A stretch of 64,000 nucleotides of DNA, taken from positions 4,526,001 to 4,590,000 of the forward strand of contig CM030714.1 in assembly GCA_017979445.1 (NCBI GenBank), in the 5' to 3' direction. This document shows, piece after piece, positions 46,370-58,293 of this stretch (its first letter is position 1; every line of letters starts with the position of its first letter). The notes below the pieces were generated by a model, which was not told the DNA's origin, made no database searches, and saw only the letters and a program-made list of their open reading frames with translations. The stretch is from Akebia trifoliata (lineage: Eukaryota; Streptophyta; Magnoliopsida; Ranunculales; Lardizabalaceae). Both the position numbers and the translations under genes were made by a program.

Positions 46370-46868
46370 GTTTTGGATATTTACTAAAAAATGATCAACT
46401 TTTGATGAATTTACCATTCCACCTCACATACTGTTCATTTTAATTACCAAAACGTGAATGGTAATGATGTTAGGAACCTTATTAAGCATTTGGTATTTAC
46501 TTATTCATTGATTTGTTTTAGGAGTCTTCTAGATTAAATCTAATTTAGTAAGAGTCCTAGATTATTTTGCAGTTTTTCTTTATAAATATAATAATATAGA
46601 TCATCATTTTTTTATCCAATAAAATTAAGAATTTAGAATAGAATTGAAGGAATGATTTCCCTCGAAAAAAATCGGCAACCTAGGATCTAAGGATCCTATC
46701 ATTAACGAATTTGGAGGTTTTAAAATGACTATTTTGCAGGTTTGGTCACTTTAAAACTTCCGAATTTGTTACCGTTCATGTTTTGATAATTGAAATGAAC
46801 AATAAATTGGGATCGTAAATTCTTCAATTTTAGCTCATGAAATCGTAATTCACCCAATATGTTTTAGA
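46370..46868. mobile_element. MITE, CACTGTTCATTTTAATTA family, interrupted
   Basis: Left ACTGTTCATTTTAATTACCA and right inverted ATTGTTCATTTCAATTATCA match the element at 31,838-32,170, including the outer GATCAACTTTTGATGAATTT. A 234-base sequence splits it. Confidence 0.65.
46468..46701 (+). mobile_element. small solo-LTR-like insertion nested in a MITE
   Basis: TGTTAGGAACC...GGATCCTATCA with short inverted tips (TGTTAGG / CCTATCA), an internal TATA (TTTATAAATATAATAA near 46,581) and AATAAAATT after it. No clean target duplication: flanks read AATGA and, two bases away, AACGA. Probably a short LTR (TRIM-like). Confidence 0.45.
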
Positions 46869-47129
46869 ATAAATAAATGAGGTAATATCATAAGGCATTC
46901 CAAATTTTTTTGAGAATACCTTTATTTCATTTAAAAGTTTAATATCATATTGAAAATAGATCTTCATCTTCTTTTTCATCTTTTCTTTCATATACATTTC
47001 TCTAGAACCCCATTAAAGGCCTTAAAAAAAATAAAAATAAAAAATAAAAAAACCTCCATAGTCTCAATAAAAGCCTTGATTGTTTGTTATTATCAAAGAA
47101 GGAAAAATCATTTGTAACATCTTAAGGAT

Positions 47130-47350
47130 AAACATCAAGGTGGAGCCAAGATTTTCTTCTAGGGGGCAAACTATAGCTAAGATTGAAGATCATGGAAATT
47201 ACTGATTTTGAGAAGAAAATTCAAGTGTCTTTTCTTAAAGGTTGAAGAAAATGGCATTTAGATCATTTCTCAGTAGTCTATAAGAAAAGACCCAACGCAA
47301 AGGGTCAATGTCATTGATTTGAGAATATAGGAATTTCAAACATCAACCAA
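47130..47350 (+). mobile_element. GGTGGAGCCAAG-type element fragment
   Basis: Begins AAGGTGGAGCCAAGATTTTC and continues with GGGGGCAAACTATAGCTAAG, GTTGAAGAAAATGGCATTTA and GGGTCAATGTCATTGATTTG, related to 33,338 and 25,340. Confidence 0.55.
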
Positions 47351-47869
47351 AGTAGTTGTTCTGGACCTCAGTCTTCTTTAATGGACTAATGGGAAATGAC
47401 CTCATTACCCTTGTCTTTAACCTAAAACTAAAATACTTTGAGTTCTCTTCTCAAAACCAATTGTATATATTTAGAAATCGGAATTTTATTGAGATTCTTG
47501 AATGAATATTACATGAACCATGATAGGATATTTATAGGGATTACCTCAACCACGATAAGGAAATTAGCCTAACATAAATATTCTAATTTATTAGAACTTC
47601 TTATTGTAGAATTTCCTAATTAATATTATTACATATATTATTCTCCAACACTACCTTCCTTTTGAGATGAGATACATTGATATGATACAATGTATCTCAT
47701 GTATCATAATATGATGCATTATATTCTCTTACATGTATCTCATGGGTAAAATGGTTATCTTAGACATTAACCTTAAAATTAATCTACTTTAATCTTTAAA
47801 TCTAAATAATATGATAAGACTTTTGTAGTAGAAGATGATGAGATTTTTTGATAGAAAATTTTAGGATTT
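47351..47869. other. no gene
   Basis: AT-rich DNA. 47,640-47,760 repeats the words GATACATTGATATGATACAA and GTATCTCATG several times. No coding signal. Confidence 0.35.
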
Positions 47870-48490
47870 TCGACAAGGGATTAAGATGATGTTCAAAACC
47901 ATGAATTGAAGATGAGATTAAAAATTAGTTGGTTTAGTGGAAGAGCTTGAAAATGACTTGTTTTAAGAAAGAAAAATTATTGATTTTTGGTTATAGATTG
48001 AAAATGTTATTTAGGTTGTCCTTTTAGTCTATGGAAGAAGATCAAGGTCAAAGGGTGCATGTCATCAATTTGAAAACACAAGGGTATCTCAAATATTCAA
48101 CAATTTGATAGAGCGGACGTTTCAATCATCCAAAAAATTGAGGGGGTGGGGGTGGGTGTGGGTGTGGATGTGGGTGGGGGCCGGGAGGGAGGATTAAAAG
48201 TGTGAAGGGGAGGGGGACAACACTTTCAAAGGGTTTCATCATTTTGAAAACATAGGGGCTTCTAAAATATTTATCAAAATGTAGAAAGATGTCTTAAACC
48301 CAAAAATATTGAACACTGGCACATGAGGGTATCTAAAATATCCATCAAAGCATATAGGGATGCCTAAAATCCAAAGAATTTTGGAGGGACAAAAAGTAGA
48401 GAGTGGAGAGTGATAGGGGGCAACCCATTGAAAATAGAGGGGCAACTCAAATATTGACAAAAATGTAGATGGGGTTCTACAAAATCCAAA
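47870..48490. repeat. repeat block with GT/GGGTG-rich core
   Basis: Related to 47,130 and 25,340 (GGTCAAAGGGTGCATGTCAT). It includes a simple (GGGTGT)n stretch at 48,139-48,182 and three variants of the phrase ATAGGGG(C/A)...TCAAATATT / TCTAAAATATTTATCAAAAT (about 48,250, 48,330 and 48,440), so an imperfect tandem structure. Confidence 0.5.
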
Positions 48491-48544
48491 AAGCTAGGTT
48501 CATCTTTTGCTTTCTCTCAATTAAAATAAGATATTTATTATAGA

Positions 48545-49985
48545 TGTTGGAGTTGTTGACAGTGATCATAGTGGATTGTGAAGTGTTTCTATGGGATTTT
48601 GGAGAATAACAGAAGAATCGTTAGGGAGTGCGTCAACAAAAGATCCAATAGGATACTATATCTGAGAAAGGATAGGCAAAAACATGAGCTCTGATACATG
48701 TTAACATGGTGTATGTCTATTTATTTCATTCTTGGGAGAAATCATCTTATGTAAAAATACAAAGGAATAACCTCTCTTACCAATGATATCAAATGTAATA
48801 TTTTTTTTTTTTTGCATGCAGTAAGTGTGCTCCGCCCCATCACTGCATCTGCTGCAAATACCCCCAACCAGAATCCCCACAGATATCACAAGCTTCTACA
48901 ATATCTAATTCATCTTTTTTATTTTTTATCAGTAAGCTAGGGTTAAAGGGACCCCACCATTTTCATTAAATTAACTCCGAGAATAATTACATGACATCAT
49001 TAATAATAATTCTCAAAAGATCTTGAGGAATAGACTCAATGTCCTCAATTACAAAATACTCCTCTGCATTAGAACCAAGTCAAGCAAGAAATCCATCGGT
49101 CTTTTAGTTTCCCTCCAGTACAACTTAGGTAAACACTTGTTGAACTTTAGAAAAAGTTGCTAAATTTCCATCACCAATTCCTTGTATTTCCAAGCTACCT
49201 TCATTTTCCTTTTCAAACATTTAATTTAGTACACTGAATCCGATGATATACAAACTCGATCAATTCCCTTCATCTTAGCATATTTCAGAGCTTCAAAAAT
49301 TACCAGAAGCTCAATCATAATTATATCCTTCAATTATGTACCTATCCAAGTTGCAAATTGGAAATGACTTGAAAAATTCCTCCTAATAAACCCCCAACCA
49401 CTTCTCAATGAATTATAAGCACCATTAGTATTTATTTTGATCATACGTTCTTCCGAACATCTCCAAAAAATTTATTTTACCTCAACCAATTTCCTTATAC
49501 TAGAGCAATTCCATTGTTGAAAAAAGAATCACTAAACCCCCCGGATCATCCTCACAACAATACCATCAAACACCCAATGAAGATCTCCTCCAATTTCTTC
49601 TAATAGTGCAGATTTCAATCTAGAACAACCGTAAAAAATCCTCATATTCCTTTCACATCATAGATGATAGGTTAAGGCACAAAACCCCAAACTAAGCATA
49701 TGATTTACACTTTTGCTTGGAAATTTTATACCTCCTATCATGATCAATTCATCCTGTACCGACCCAATGCCCACACGACTTACTCCAAATCTTTTAAGAA
49801 TATGATTCATCTTGTATCGATGATGATCTGGGATTGCAAATGAGGTTCACGATTATCAGCTACTTTAAGCAGCATTGGAATTATCAACTTGTTCCTCTTT
49901 CCTGACATCTCCTCCAACCCCATACTTGCTAATGTGGCTGTTGTTGCTGATCTCTCAACCTGCCTAGGGAGTTTGCAAACAACAT
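48545..49985 (-). pseudogene. PHD-finger gene fragment, copy 2 (split by a LINE)
   Basis: Minus strand: VEACDICGDSGWG, then after a frameshift ICSRCSDGAEHTYCMQ (about 48,800-48,900), the hallmark of plant AIPP2-like PHD fingers. The exon's upstream part continues on the far side of a LINE insertion at 49,814-49,985 (DNREPHLQSQIIIDTR). DNA identity to copy 1 is high around the PHD exon. Dead: the frameshift and the insertion break it. Confidence 0.7.
48917..49804 (-). mobile_element. 5'-truncated LINE insertion with 9-bp target duplication
   Basis: ATTCATCTT flanks it on both sides (48,908-48,916 and 49,805-49,813). On the minus strand it encodes KINTNGAYNSLRSGWGFIRR (RNase H start), a later VCISSDSVY (catalytic Asp) and WRETKRPMDFLLDL, then the tail GGTGGGGTCCCTTTAACCCT and poly-A (poly-T at 48,914-48,928 on plus). 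Stops interrupt it. Confidence 0.85.
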
Positions 49986-49987
49986 AA

Positions 49988-51326
49988 TGATGAGTAGGTT
50001 TTATACCTACAAATTAACCACTTTTAAATATAATATTTTGTTAATTTTAGAGTCTTTTAGTTATTTTTTTTTAAAGTTTAGTTAGTTTTATACTTTTTAT
50101 GTGATTATATATTTTTATTCGATTTTTATGCTTATTTTATAGATTAGGAACAATATGGAACGTTTGGATGGTTGCATACGTTTAGGAGAAATTCTAACTC
50201 CAAATTGGTTCACTCTCGGAAGAGGGAAGCTAAGTATACAAGCTAAAAAGTCTTCAAGCTGCTGCTTGATAGAAAATAAGGTCGTGACGGAAATTCAAGA
50301 ATTGCACAATAGAAATATGAAAATACAAGCCGCGGCATGATTATTAGGAGGCCATGACCTGTTTACGTTTTCAGCTTTACACGTTAATTTGTGGTGACCG
50401 AATTAGAGACGAATTTTGGGGCTCTTAAACCCTAATGACTCCATACCTATAAATAGGAAAGTTTAACCCTTATTCAGGGACAGAAGTTTTGGGGTTTTTC
50501 TAGGAGGCACAAGATCGAAAATGCGGACGAGAGCTGGAGATTCGACTTTTGAGTTTTATCTTTCTTAACTTTATCTATTATCTTGATATTTATAATCTCT
50601 AAGAATGATTGAACACTTTTGTAATTTTATTTTCTTTTCAATGATGAACTAATTTCTATTCTAGGGTTATAATGGAATCCATTCATGATATTTGATTAGT
50701 TTTATTTCTTTCTTCTCTAATTCCACATGTGATTGTTTATTCTATCCTATGTTTAATGCGATTTAATTAACTGACCATTGATTGAATTGATTCGGTGAAC
50801 CTTAATAATATCGACAGAGTTATTTTGTGTTCATAACCTAGATACAGTAACATATGCTAATTTGATATAGACATATACTCAAGTTGCGTGTGCATCCCTT
50901 ATGAGAGCTTACTCTTAATGAATACTTCTTGATTTAATTCTCATAGACATATAGGAAGTTAGTTTAGAAGGGTATTTTTACATGACCATCGACAGAGGCT
51001 TGTAGAGAATTTAGTGTTCTTGAATGACAATTATAGTGGATTAATTTATCATAGAAGGAAAGATAATCTAATTAAGTGGAGTGTTTGGGAGAAATTATAA
51101 ACCTAGATTTTATCACTCATTGATTTTAAATCTGCAAATTTATTTTCTCCGTTAGTTTTCTTATTTAGTTTTAATTCCTATTTTTACTTTTGTTTGGATA
51201 AAATTAGAGTGAGATAAATTGGTAATTAGCAATAGATTGGTATTTAGTCTCCGTGGGAACGATACTTTCTTATCATTTTATTACTTGTTTCGATACGTAT
51301 ACTTGCGTGCGTAAATTTAGACAACA
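49988..51326 (+). repeat. 5' LTR of the Athila-like element
   Basis: Begins TGATGAGTAGGTTTTATACC and ends TTTAGACAACA. A 61-codon frame from 50,155 is also open in the 3' LTR (57,066 frame, 79 codons), but no product is known. Confidence 0.9.
50448..50456 (+). promoter_or_regulatory. TATA box in the 5' LTR
   Basis: TATAAATAG in U3, repeated at 57,414-57,422 in the 3' LTR, is the likely core promoter of the element. Confidence 0.6.
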
Positions 51327-51332
51327 AGTTTT

Positions 51333-51350
51333 TGGCGCCGCTACTGGGGA
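51333..51350 (+). other. primer-binding site, tRNA-Asp type
   Basis: TGGCGCCGCTACTGGGGA lies six bases after the 5' LTR. It matches the complement of the 3' end of plant tRNA-Asp (TGGCGCCGTTGCCGGGGA) apart from a few changes. Confidence 0.75.
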
Positions 51351-51440
51351 CTAATTTATTAATCTTTTTGTTAATATTAATTCAATCATATTTGATTTTA
51401 GACCAAACTTTTCTTTATTTTGTAGGTGTTTGGCTAGTGT

Positions 51441-52924
51441 ATGCGTAGTATGGGAAATTCAGAACTTGTTTCTTTGGATATTAAGATCGAGAAAATTTGT
51501 CGAAGAAATAGAAAGAATAAGCGAGAAGCTTCTCAACATCATACAATGGCCGACCAAACTAATGGTAATGAAGGTCCTAAGTCTATGCAAGACTATGTTG
51601 TTCCATTAATGGATGAGATTTACACTAGTATTCGTCGTCCGACGATACAAGCCAACAATTTTGAACTAAAGCCGGCTACTATTCAGATGGTACAAGCATC
51701 TCAGTTTGGGGGTTCACATGTTGAAGACCCCATTGCACATTAACTAATTTTCTAGAGATATGTGCTACGTTTAAGTATAACGGTGTTGATGATGATGCCA
51801 TCCGATTGCGACTATTTCCATTCTCATTAAGGGACATGACGAAGAATTGATTGAACTCATTACCAAGAGAGTTTATCACCACTTGGGATGACTTGGCGAA
51901 AAAGTTCCTCGCTAAATACTTTCCATCGTCAAAAACTGCAAAGTTGATGAATGATATCACTATTTTCTTGCAGTTGGACAGTGAATCTCTTTATGAAGCC
52001 TGGGAAAGGTACAAAGATTTACTTCGGAGATGTCCTCATCATGCTCTACCGGAATGGTTGATCATCAAAAATTTTTACAATGGGTTGGTTGGATCTATCA
52101 TAACGATTGTTGATGCTAGAGTAGGTGGATCTCTTATGGCGAAGACCTTTGAGGATGGGTATAATTTATTGGAAGAGATAGCCTCTAACAACTTCCAATA
52201 TCATACAGAGAGGATGAATCCAAGAAGAACAGCAGGAGTGCATGAATTAGATATTCTTATGGCTTTGACTGCTCAAGTGACATCCCTATCTAAGAAAATT
52301 GATTCATTTGGGGTTCATGCCATTCAAACTCCTACCGTTACATGCAAGATTTGTGGAGACAATCATTCAGGAGATATGTGCCCTAATAATTCAGAATCTC
52401 TCAATTTTGTTGGTAGTAGGCAGAATAACCCATACTCTAACTATTACAATCCAGGCTGGAAAAATCATCCGAATTTCTCATGGAGTAACAATAATCAAGT
52501 TGAGGCCTCTTCATCTGCAAAGCCCATGTTTCAACCGAGTTATCATCCTCAAGCTCTCCCTAGAGATAAGAAGCCTTCTTTGGAAGATCTAGTACATCAG
52601 ATGGGAACAAACACTAATCAGTTCATGACAGATATTAAGTAGTTCATGACAGAAATTAGAACTCAACTCCATAGCCAAGCAACTTCTATTCGGAATATGG
52701 AAATTCAGTTGGGTCAGTTTGCTTCAACAATTAACAATCGTCCACAAGGAACCTTGCCTAGCAATACAGAGACTAATCCGAAAAGAGATGATAAGGAGCA
52801 CTGCAATGCTATCACATTGAGGGGTGGAAAAGAGTTGAATGATGTTGTCAAGGAACCAAAGGAACCAGATGTTTTAGTGGCAGATGAAACAATTTCTAAA
52901 GAGAAGGATGAACAAAAGAAATAA
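51441..52924 (+). pseudogene. broken gag of the Athila-like element
   Basis: Capsid-like protein in pieces. Residues MQDYVVPLMDEIYTSIRRPT open it; a one-base shift at about 51,740 precedes NFLEICATFKYNGVDDDAIR; a TGA replaces the Trp of the xxWLNSLP motif at 51,847-51,849; then TTWDDLAKKFLAKYFP and the RRCPHH block are open. A zinc knuckle (CKICGDNHSGDMC, CX2CX3HX4C) lies at about 52,345-52,386. A TAG at 52,640-52,642 and a TAA at 52,922-52,924 end the pieces. Non-functional. Confidence 0.85.
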
Positions 52925-52954
52925 GCTACAAACCAAGAGCATAAAAAATCGGGC

Positions 52955-53540
52955 TTGGAAAATATTACTCCCTACAACCCACCCCCACCATTTCCTCAAC
53001 GTTTCAAGAAACAAAAACATGATGAGCAGTTTGCAAAGTTTCTAAATGTCTTCAAGAAGTTGCATATTAATATCCCATTCGATGAACCTTTAGAACAAAT
53101 GCCAAGTTATGCCAAGTTTTTGAAAGATATCTTGACTAAAAAGAGGCGATTGAGTGAATTTGAAACAGTGGGTTTGACTGAAGAATGCAGTGCTATCATT
53201 CAAAGAAAACTTCCAGCAAAACTTAAGGATCCAGGGAGCTTTACTATACCGTGCACAATAGGTAACCAATTCTCTAGTAGAGCTTTGTGTGATTTGGGGG
53301 CTAGTATTAATCTAATGTCACTGTCTATATTTCAAAAATTGGGATTAGGAGAAGCTTGATCTACTACTGTGACACTCCAGTTAGCGGATAGATCACTAAA
53401 GTATCCAAGGGGAAAAATTGAAGATATACTCGTTAAGGTTGATAAATTTATATTCCTTGTGGATTTTATTGTTCTTGATATGGAGGAGGATAAAAATGTT
53501 CCAATCATTCTTGGCAGACCATTTTAACCACAAGCAGAAC
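52955..53540 (+). pseudogene. aspartic protease region of the Athila-like element
   Basis: A segment starting NPPPPFPQRFKKQK leads to ALCDLGASINLMSLSIF; the usual catalytic DTGAS is DLGAS, as common in this branch. A TGA at 53,357-53,359 interrupts it, and the second half (VPIILGRPF) ends at a TAA with a frameshift at about 53,525. Broken. Confidence 0.8.
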
Positions 53541-53550
53541 TCTTATTGAT

Positions 53551-54140
53551 GTGCAAAAGGGAGAATTTACTATGAGAGTTCAAGATCAAGAGGTGACGTT
53601 TAATATTTTCAAAGCTATGAAGTTCCCCACTGAAGAGCCTGAAGATTGTTATAGAATTGATGCAGTAGACACATGTGTTCGACATGACCATGAAGATACA
53701 CTCCCATTTAACCAGCTTGAATTAGCAATCATTAATACGTACAATGAGAAAGATTTGGAGTATTTGGAGTTGGTGAACTACTTGGAGGCTGCACCAAAAT
53801 TCTCTCGTTATAAACCAAAATTTGAGTTGTTAGAAGTACCACCATTAGGTTCTCATTTGAAGCTGTCAACTCAAGAATCATCATCATTAGAGCTCAAGTA
53901 TCTTCCTAGCCATATAAGGGAGTTGCGAGATTACAATAAAACATTGGGATGGTCCATAACGGATATTAAGGCGATTTGTCCTTCTACCAGCATGTAGAAA
54001 ATCCGTATGGAGGAATATCATAAGCCTTTTATTGAGTACCAACGTCGACTTAACCCAATCATGAAGGAGGTGGAGATCTTTGATGTGTGGGGAATTGACC
54101 GTCAAAAATTCACCACCACTCTAATAAACTTGACGTGACT
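53551..54140 (+). pseudogene. protease-to-integrase junction left by a polymerase deletion
   Basis: Reads VQKGEFTMRVQDQEVTFNIF through FEYQRRLNPIMKEV-type wording after a TAG at 53,995-53,997. In full elements a reverse transcriptase follows here. Instead the frame continues directly as FDVWGID (54,079-54,099), the start of a plant gypsy integrase core, and then runs out. Reverse transcriptase and RNase H are missing. The conserved post-polymerase motif CTTGGGAGGCAACCCAAA follows at 54,180. Confidence 0.75.
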
Positions 54141-56940
54141 TTAGACAAAGTCAGGCTGATGACTTTAAAACAAACGCTTCTTGGGAGGCAACCCAAACAT
54201 TCTAAACTCTCTCTTCGTTTATTTTGATTTTCATTATTTTCTTTTTAATTTCAAAAAAAAAAAAGTTATTTAGTTTGCGATTATTAAAATGTTTAGAATT
54301 CTTCCTAATTTTATTTAATTATGTTTTGTTGAAACATGTTGGGAGTCTCTAAGCAAATCAACTGCATTAGCAACATGGCACAAGTCATTGGCAACATAGA
54401 TTTTAAGAGCAGAAATCTTTCCTCAGTCACAGTTGCAACATCTAAAGCAGACAGCAGTTTTGATATCACAATTCGAAAGAGCCATGGCTTAATTCTTCTC
54501 AGGCCAAGGCATTAGTTCGTGACAGAACTGATCAGAAATATTAAAATACGGGCCATGACTTAACTATTCTCAGGCCAAGGCATTAGTCCGTTACAGAACT
54601 GATCAGAAATATAAAAATGCGGGCCATGGCATGATACTTTACTAGGCCTCGGCCCAAAATCGTACTTAAATAGAAAAGGGTGACACTTGCCTAATATTTC
54701 TAATGTTACAAAATTTTACAACCTACATTCTCTTTGTGCCTCAATGACAGAAAAGTCTTCATCTCTCTCCATTTTATCCAGCAGTACTCCTACGTTTCCC
54801 TTTCAATATCCAAGGGTGGCAAAAGAGAGATCAAATCTGTGAGCACGATTTCACCAAATTTTAACGGATATTTCGAGTATTTTCTTTATCGATTTGACCA
54901 AATCAATTGGGGCACCATCAGGTTTTGTCTGTAAGTCTTACATTCAATTAACCTATGTTGCGTATTGTGAATAAATATTTGATTATTTGGATTGAAAAAT
55001 TCAAGTTTTGATTACACTTGTGGTTGTTTGAGATTGTTTGATGGATTTAATTGGTGATTGATGTTGAGTGATTGATGGAGTGATTGATGTTGGAATGGGT
55101 GTATGGATTGTTTAATTGGTGGAGTACTATGTGCTGCAATATGTACGGTCTTTTGTGACAGTAACTGGTATTACTAAATTTTAGGGAGATCATTAAATTT
55201 TTGTACACACCAGGTATTTGTGAAAAGTTCAATGACAATGAGAGAGGTTGGGAAGGTTAAGTTGTTGAAAATTTTGGGGGTTGTTTGATATATATGGTGC
55301 TTGTTGGATATAATTAAGTACAGTTGCGATACTTGTCATTTCGGCTATTGGTGATTGGGTTACGATTAGTTGTTGTTGGAGTCATGATTTTTAACCACAG
55401 GTTGTGAAAAGTAACAGAACACAAACTTCAACATTTCATCGCTACTGCCAGGACTGAATGACAATAACAATAAAGATGGCGCAGATAATGCTGATGACTC
55501 CTGATCGCTAATAAATATTTCAGGAAAGTTCTTTCACCTACCTTTGATTTTAATTGATTACATTGAAGACAATGCAATAACTAAGTTTGGGGGTGGGAGT
55601 AGTATTTTTCTAAAAACTTTTCTTTGATTTTTGTGTTTGCTCTAATGTGTTTAAGTTAAGTTTTGGCATGTTTAAAAAAAAAAATTTGTTTTGTGATGAT
55701 TTTTGCTTGATAATCTACAGTCAATAATAATGATTTTGATTGAGTATAGACATGATTCTTAGAAAATGATGGAGGTTGAACTTATTTATGTGCTTAACTC
55801 TGATGAAATTCAGTCTTGTTTTGAATTCTTTTACATTGAGCTTATAATCTTGATGCACTTGGTTGTTTAATATGCTTGGAGAATGTTTATGCTTTTGAGA
55901 GTAATCCATGATCTCAATGAATTCTAAAACTTATTTGATTGTTACTCGAGGCGAAATCCTAGGTTGCACTTGATTAGGGACATGATTTAGGCTATTCTTG
56001 GATTGATTGAGCCTTTTAAGCTTACCTATGTTGATTTTATCACTAGTCTTTCTCATTGAGCTTTGTTGCCCATGATCTTTGGCACCCACAATTTTAACCA
56101 AGTCTTTTTGTCTAATTTTTCCAAAATTTGACCCATCACCTCTTAGGCATATTGATTGCTACTGGATAATTTTGAGCTATGCAAATAAGGGTTGAAGGTG
56201 AAGTTAATGGAATGTGGAAGGCAAAGTTTCAAGAATATTTAGTTGAGGGTTCGAAAATACTTATGTTGAAAAAAAAAATTCTTATTACTACATCCCTTCT
56301 TGTAAAAGAATGCATTGAATCAGATAAGTTTGGGGGTGCAGTGTGCTAAAAAAAAATGGTGAATAAAAGGTTGTTAAGAGAATGAAGTGAAACAAGATTG
56401 AGCATGCAGAGTGACTTAATGTTGAAATGTAAGTTTGCGCTCTATGAGAATCCTAAGAGATTGATGTGTTTAAGGGGTGATCTGAGCCACAAAATTTCCT
56501 TTTATCCTACCTTTAACTCAGCCACACATTACATGCTGAATAAAAGTCCTATTGATTCTTGATTGAGTAACAACCTACATTAGTGGAGAACAACATGAAA
56601 AATAAGCCTATGGAGTTCATCAATGTCAATATCTAGAGATCACTTGTGTTTACTCTTGATGGCATAAACTGATTTGAGTTGCAAACTGATTAAGTGATAA
56701 GGGGTTATTTGCACATATGTGGATGGTTCAAGGTGAGGTTGAATGACATTTGGATTGAAAATCTAAACTGTTTCAATTTCTAAAGTTTTTCTTGAGAATT
56801 ATGAAATTTACGTAATCTTTGAGGCAAGTGTGGAGAATCAAGCTAGTATCATCACTTTTTTTTTATTTGTATTTTAGATTTCTTTCCCGTAGTTAGGTTT
56901 TTCTTTATTTTTGTTTTGCTCGAGGACTAGCAAAATATTA
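54141..56940 (+). other. non-coding 3' region of the Athila-like element
   Basis: No protein domain. It includes a 71-base tandem repeat and three G-rich tracts of the polypurine type (AAGTTTGGGGGTG at about 55,583 and 56,327, and AGTTTGGGATAGT just before the 3' LTR). Such long gene-free 3' regions are usual for Athila-type elements. Confidence 0.6.
54481..54640 (+). repeat. 71-base tandem repeat in the retrotransposon
   Basis: GCCATGGCTTAATTCTTCTC at 54,481 recurs as GCCATGACTTAACTATTCTC at 54,552, and a third partial unit begins GCCATGGCATG at 54,623. AGGCCAAGGCATTAGT and CAGAACTGATCAGAAATAT lie in both full units. Confidence 0.85.
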
Positions 56941-56953
56941 AGTTTGGGATAGT
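56941..56953 (+). other. polypurine tract of the Athila-like element
   Basis: AGTTTGGGATAGT sits right before the 3' LTR, the position from which plus-strand DNA synthesis starts. It is degenerate compared with the intact AGTTTGGGGGTG words further upstream. Confidence 0.5.
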
Positions 56954-58293
56954 TGATGAGTAGCTTTTATACCTACGAATTAACCACTTTTAAATATAAT
57001 ATTTTGTTAATTTTAGAGTCTTTTAGTTATTTTTATTTAAGTTTAGTTAGTTTTATACTTTTTATATGATTATATGTTTTTATTTGATTTTTATGCTTAT
57101 TTTACAGATTATGAACAATATTGAACATTGGGATGGTTGCATATGTTTAGGAGAAATTCTGACTCCAAATTGGTTCACTTTCGGAAGAAGAAAGCTAAGC
57201 ATACAAGTTAAAAAGTCTTCCAGCCGCTGCTTGATAGAAAACGAAATCGTGACGGGAATTCAAGAATTGCACAACAGAAATATGAAAATACAAGTCACGA
57301 CATGATATATTGGGAGGCCATGGCCTACTTACGTTTCCAGCTTTACACGTTAATTTGTGGTGATCGAATTAGAAACGAATTTTGGGACTTGTAAACCCTA
57401 ATGACTCCATACCTATAAATAGGAAAGTTTAACCCTTATTCAGAAACAGAAGTTCTGGGATTTTTCTAGGAGGCACAAGATCGAAAAGGAGGACGAGAGC
57501 TGGAGATTCGACTTTTGAATTTTATCTTTCTGAACTTTATCTCTTCTCTTGATATTTGTAATCTCTAAGAATGGCCGAATACTTTTGTAATTTTGTTTTC
57601 TTTTCAATAATGAACTAATTTATATTCTACGGTTATAATGGAACCCATTCATGATATTTGATTAGTTTTATTTCTTTCTTCTCTGATTCCACATGTGATT
57701 GTTTATTATATCCTATGTTTAATGCGATTTAATTAATTGGCCATTGATTGAATTGATTCGGTGAACCTTAATAATATCGACAGAGTTATTTTGTGTTCAT
57801 GACCTAGATACAGTAACATATGCTAATTTGAGATAGACATATACTTAAGTTGCGTGTGCATCCCTTATGAGAGCTTATTTTTAATGAATTCTTCTTGATT
57901 TAATTCTCATAGACATATAGGAAGTTAGTTTAGAAGGGTATTTTTACATAACCATCGACAGAGGCTTGTAGAGAATTTAGTGTTCTTGGATGACAATTAT
58001 AGTTGATTAATTTATCATAGAAGGAAAGATAATCTAATTAAGTGGAGTGTTTGGGGGAAATTATAATCCTAGATTTTATCACTCATTGATTTTAAATCTG
58101 TAAATTTATTTTCTCTGTTAGTTTTCTTGTTTAGTTTTTAATTCCTATTTTTACTTTTGTTTGGATAAAATTAGAGTGAGATAAATTGGTAATTAGCAAT
58201 AGATTGGTATTTAGTCTCCGTGGGAATGATACTTTCTTATCACTTTATTATTTGTTTCGATACGTATACTTGCGTGCGTAAATTTAGACAACA
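56954..58293 (+). repeat. 3' LTR of the Athila-like element
   Basis: Begins TGATGAGTAGCTTTTATACC and ends TTTAGACAACA. Collinear with the 5' LTR for its whole length. Confidence 0.9.

Larger units (their letters stand above)
49988..58293 (+). mobile_element. Athila-like Ty3/gypsy retrotransposon, internally deleted
   Basis: Two direct LTRs of about 1,340 bases (49,988-51,326 and 56,954-58,293) bound a primer-binding site, broken gag and protease regions, a deleted polymerase and a 2.7-kb non-coding 3' part. Gag wording (YEAWERYKDLLRRCPHHALP), the protease DLGASINLM and the tRNA-Asp-type primer site point to the Athila/Tat branch. The LTRs differ at roughly 30 of their first 350 bases and less afterwards, so the insertion is old. 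Flanks CATAA and CATTG are not an exact target duplication. It is inserted next to PHD fragment copy 2. Confidence 0.9.
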
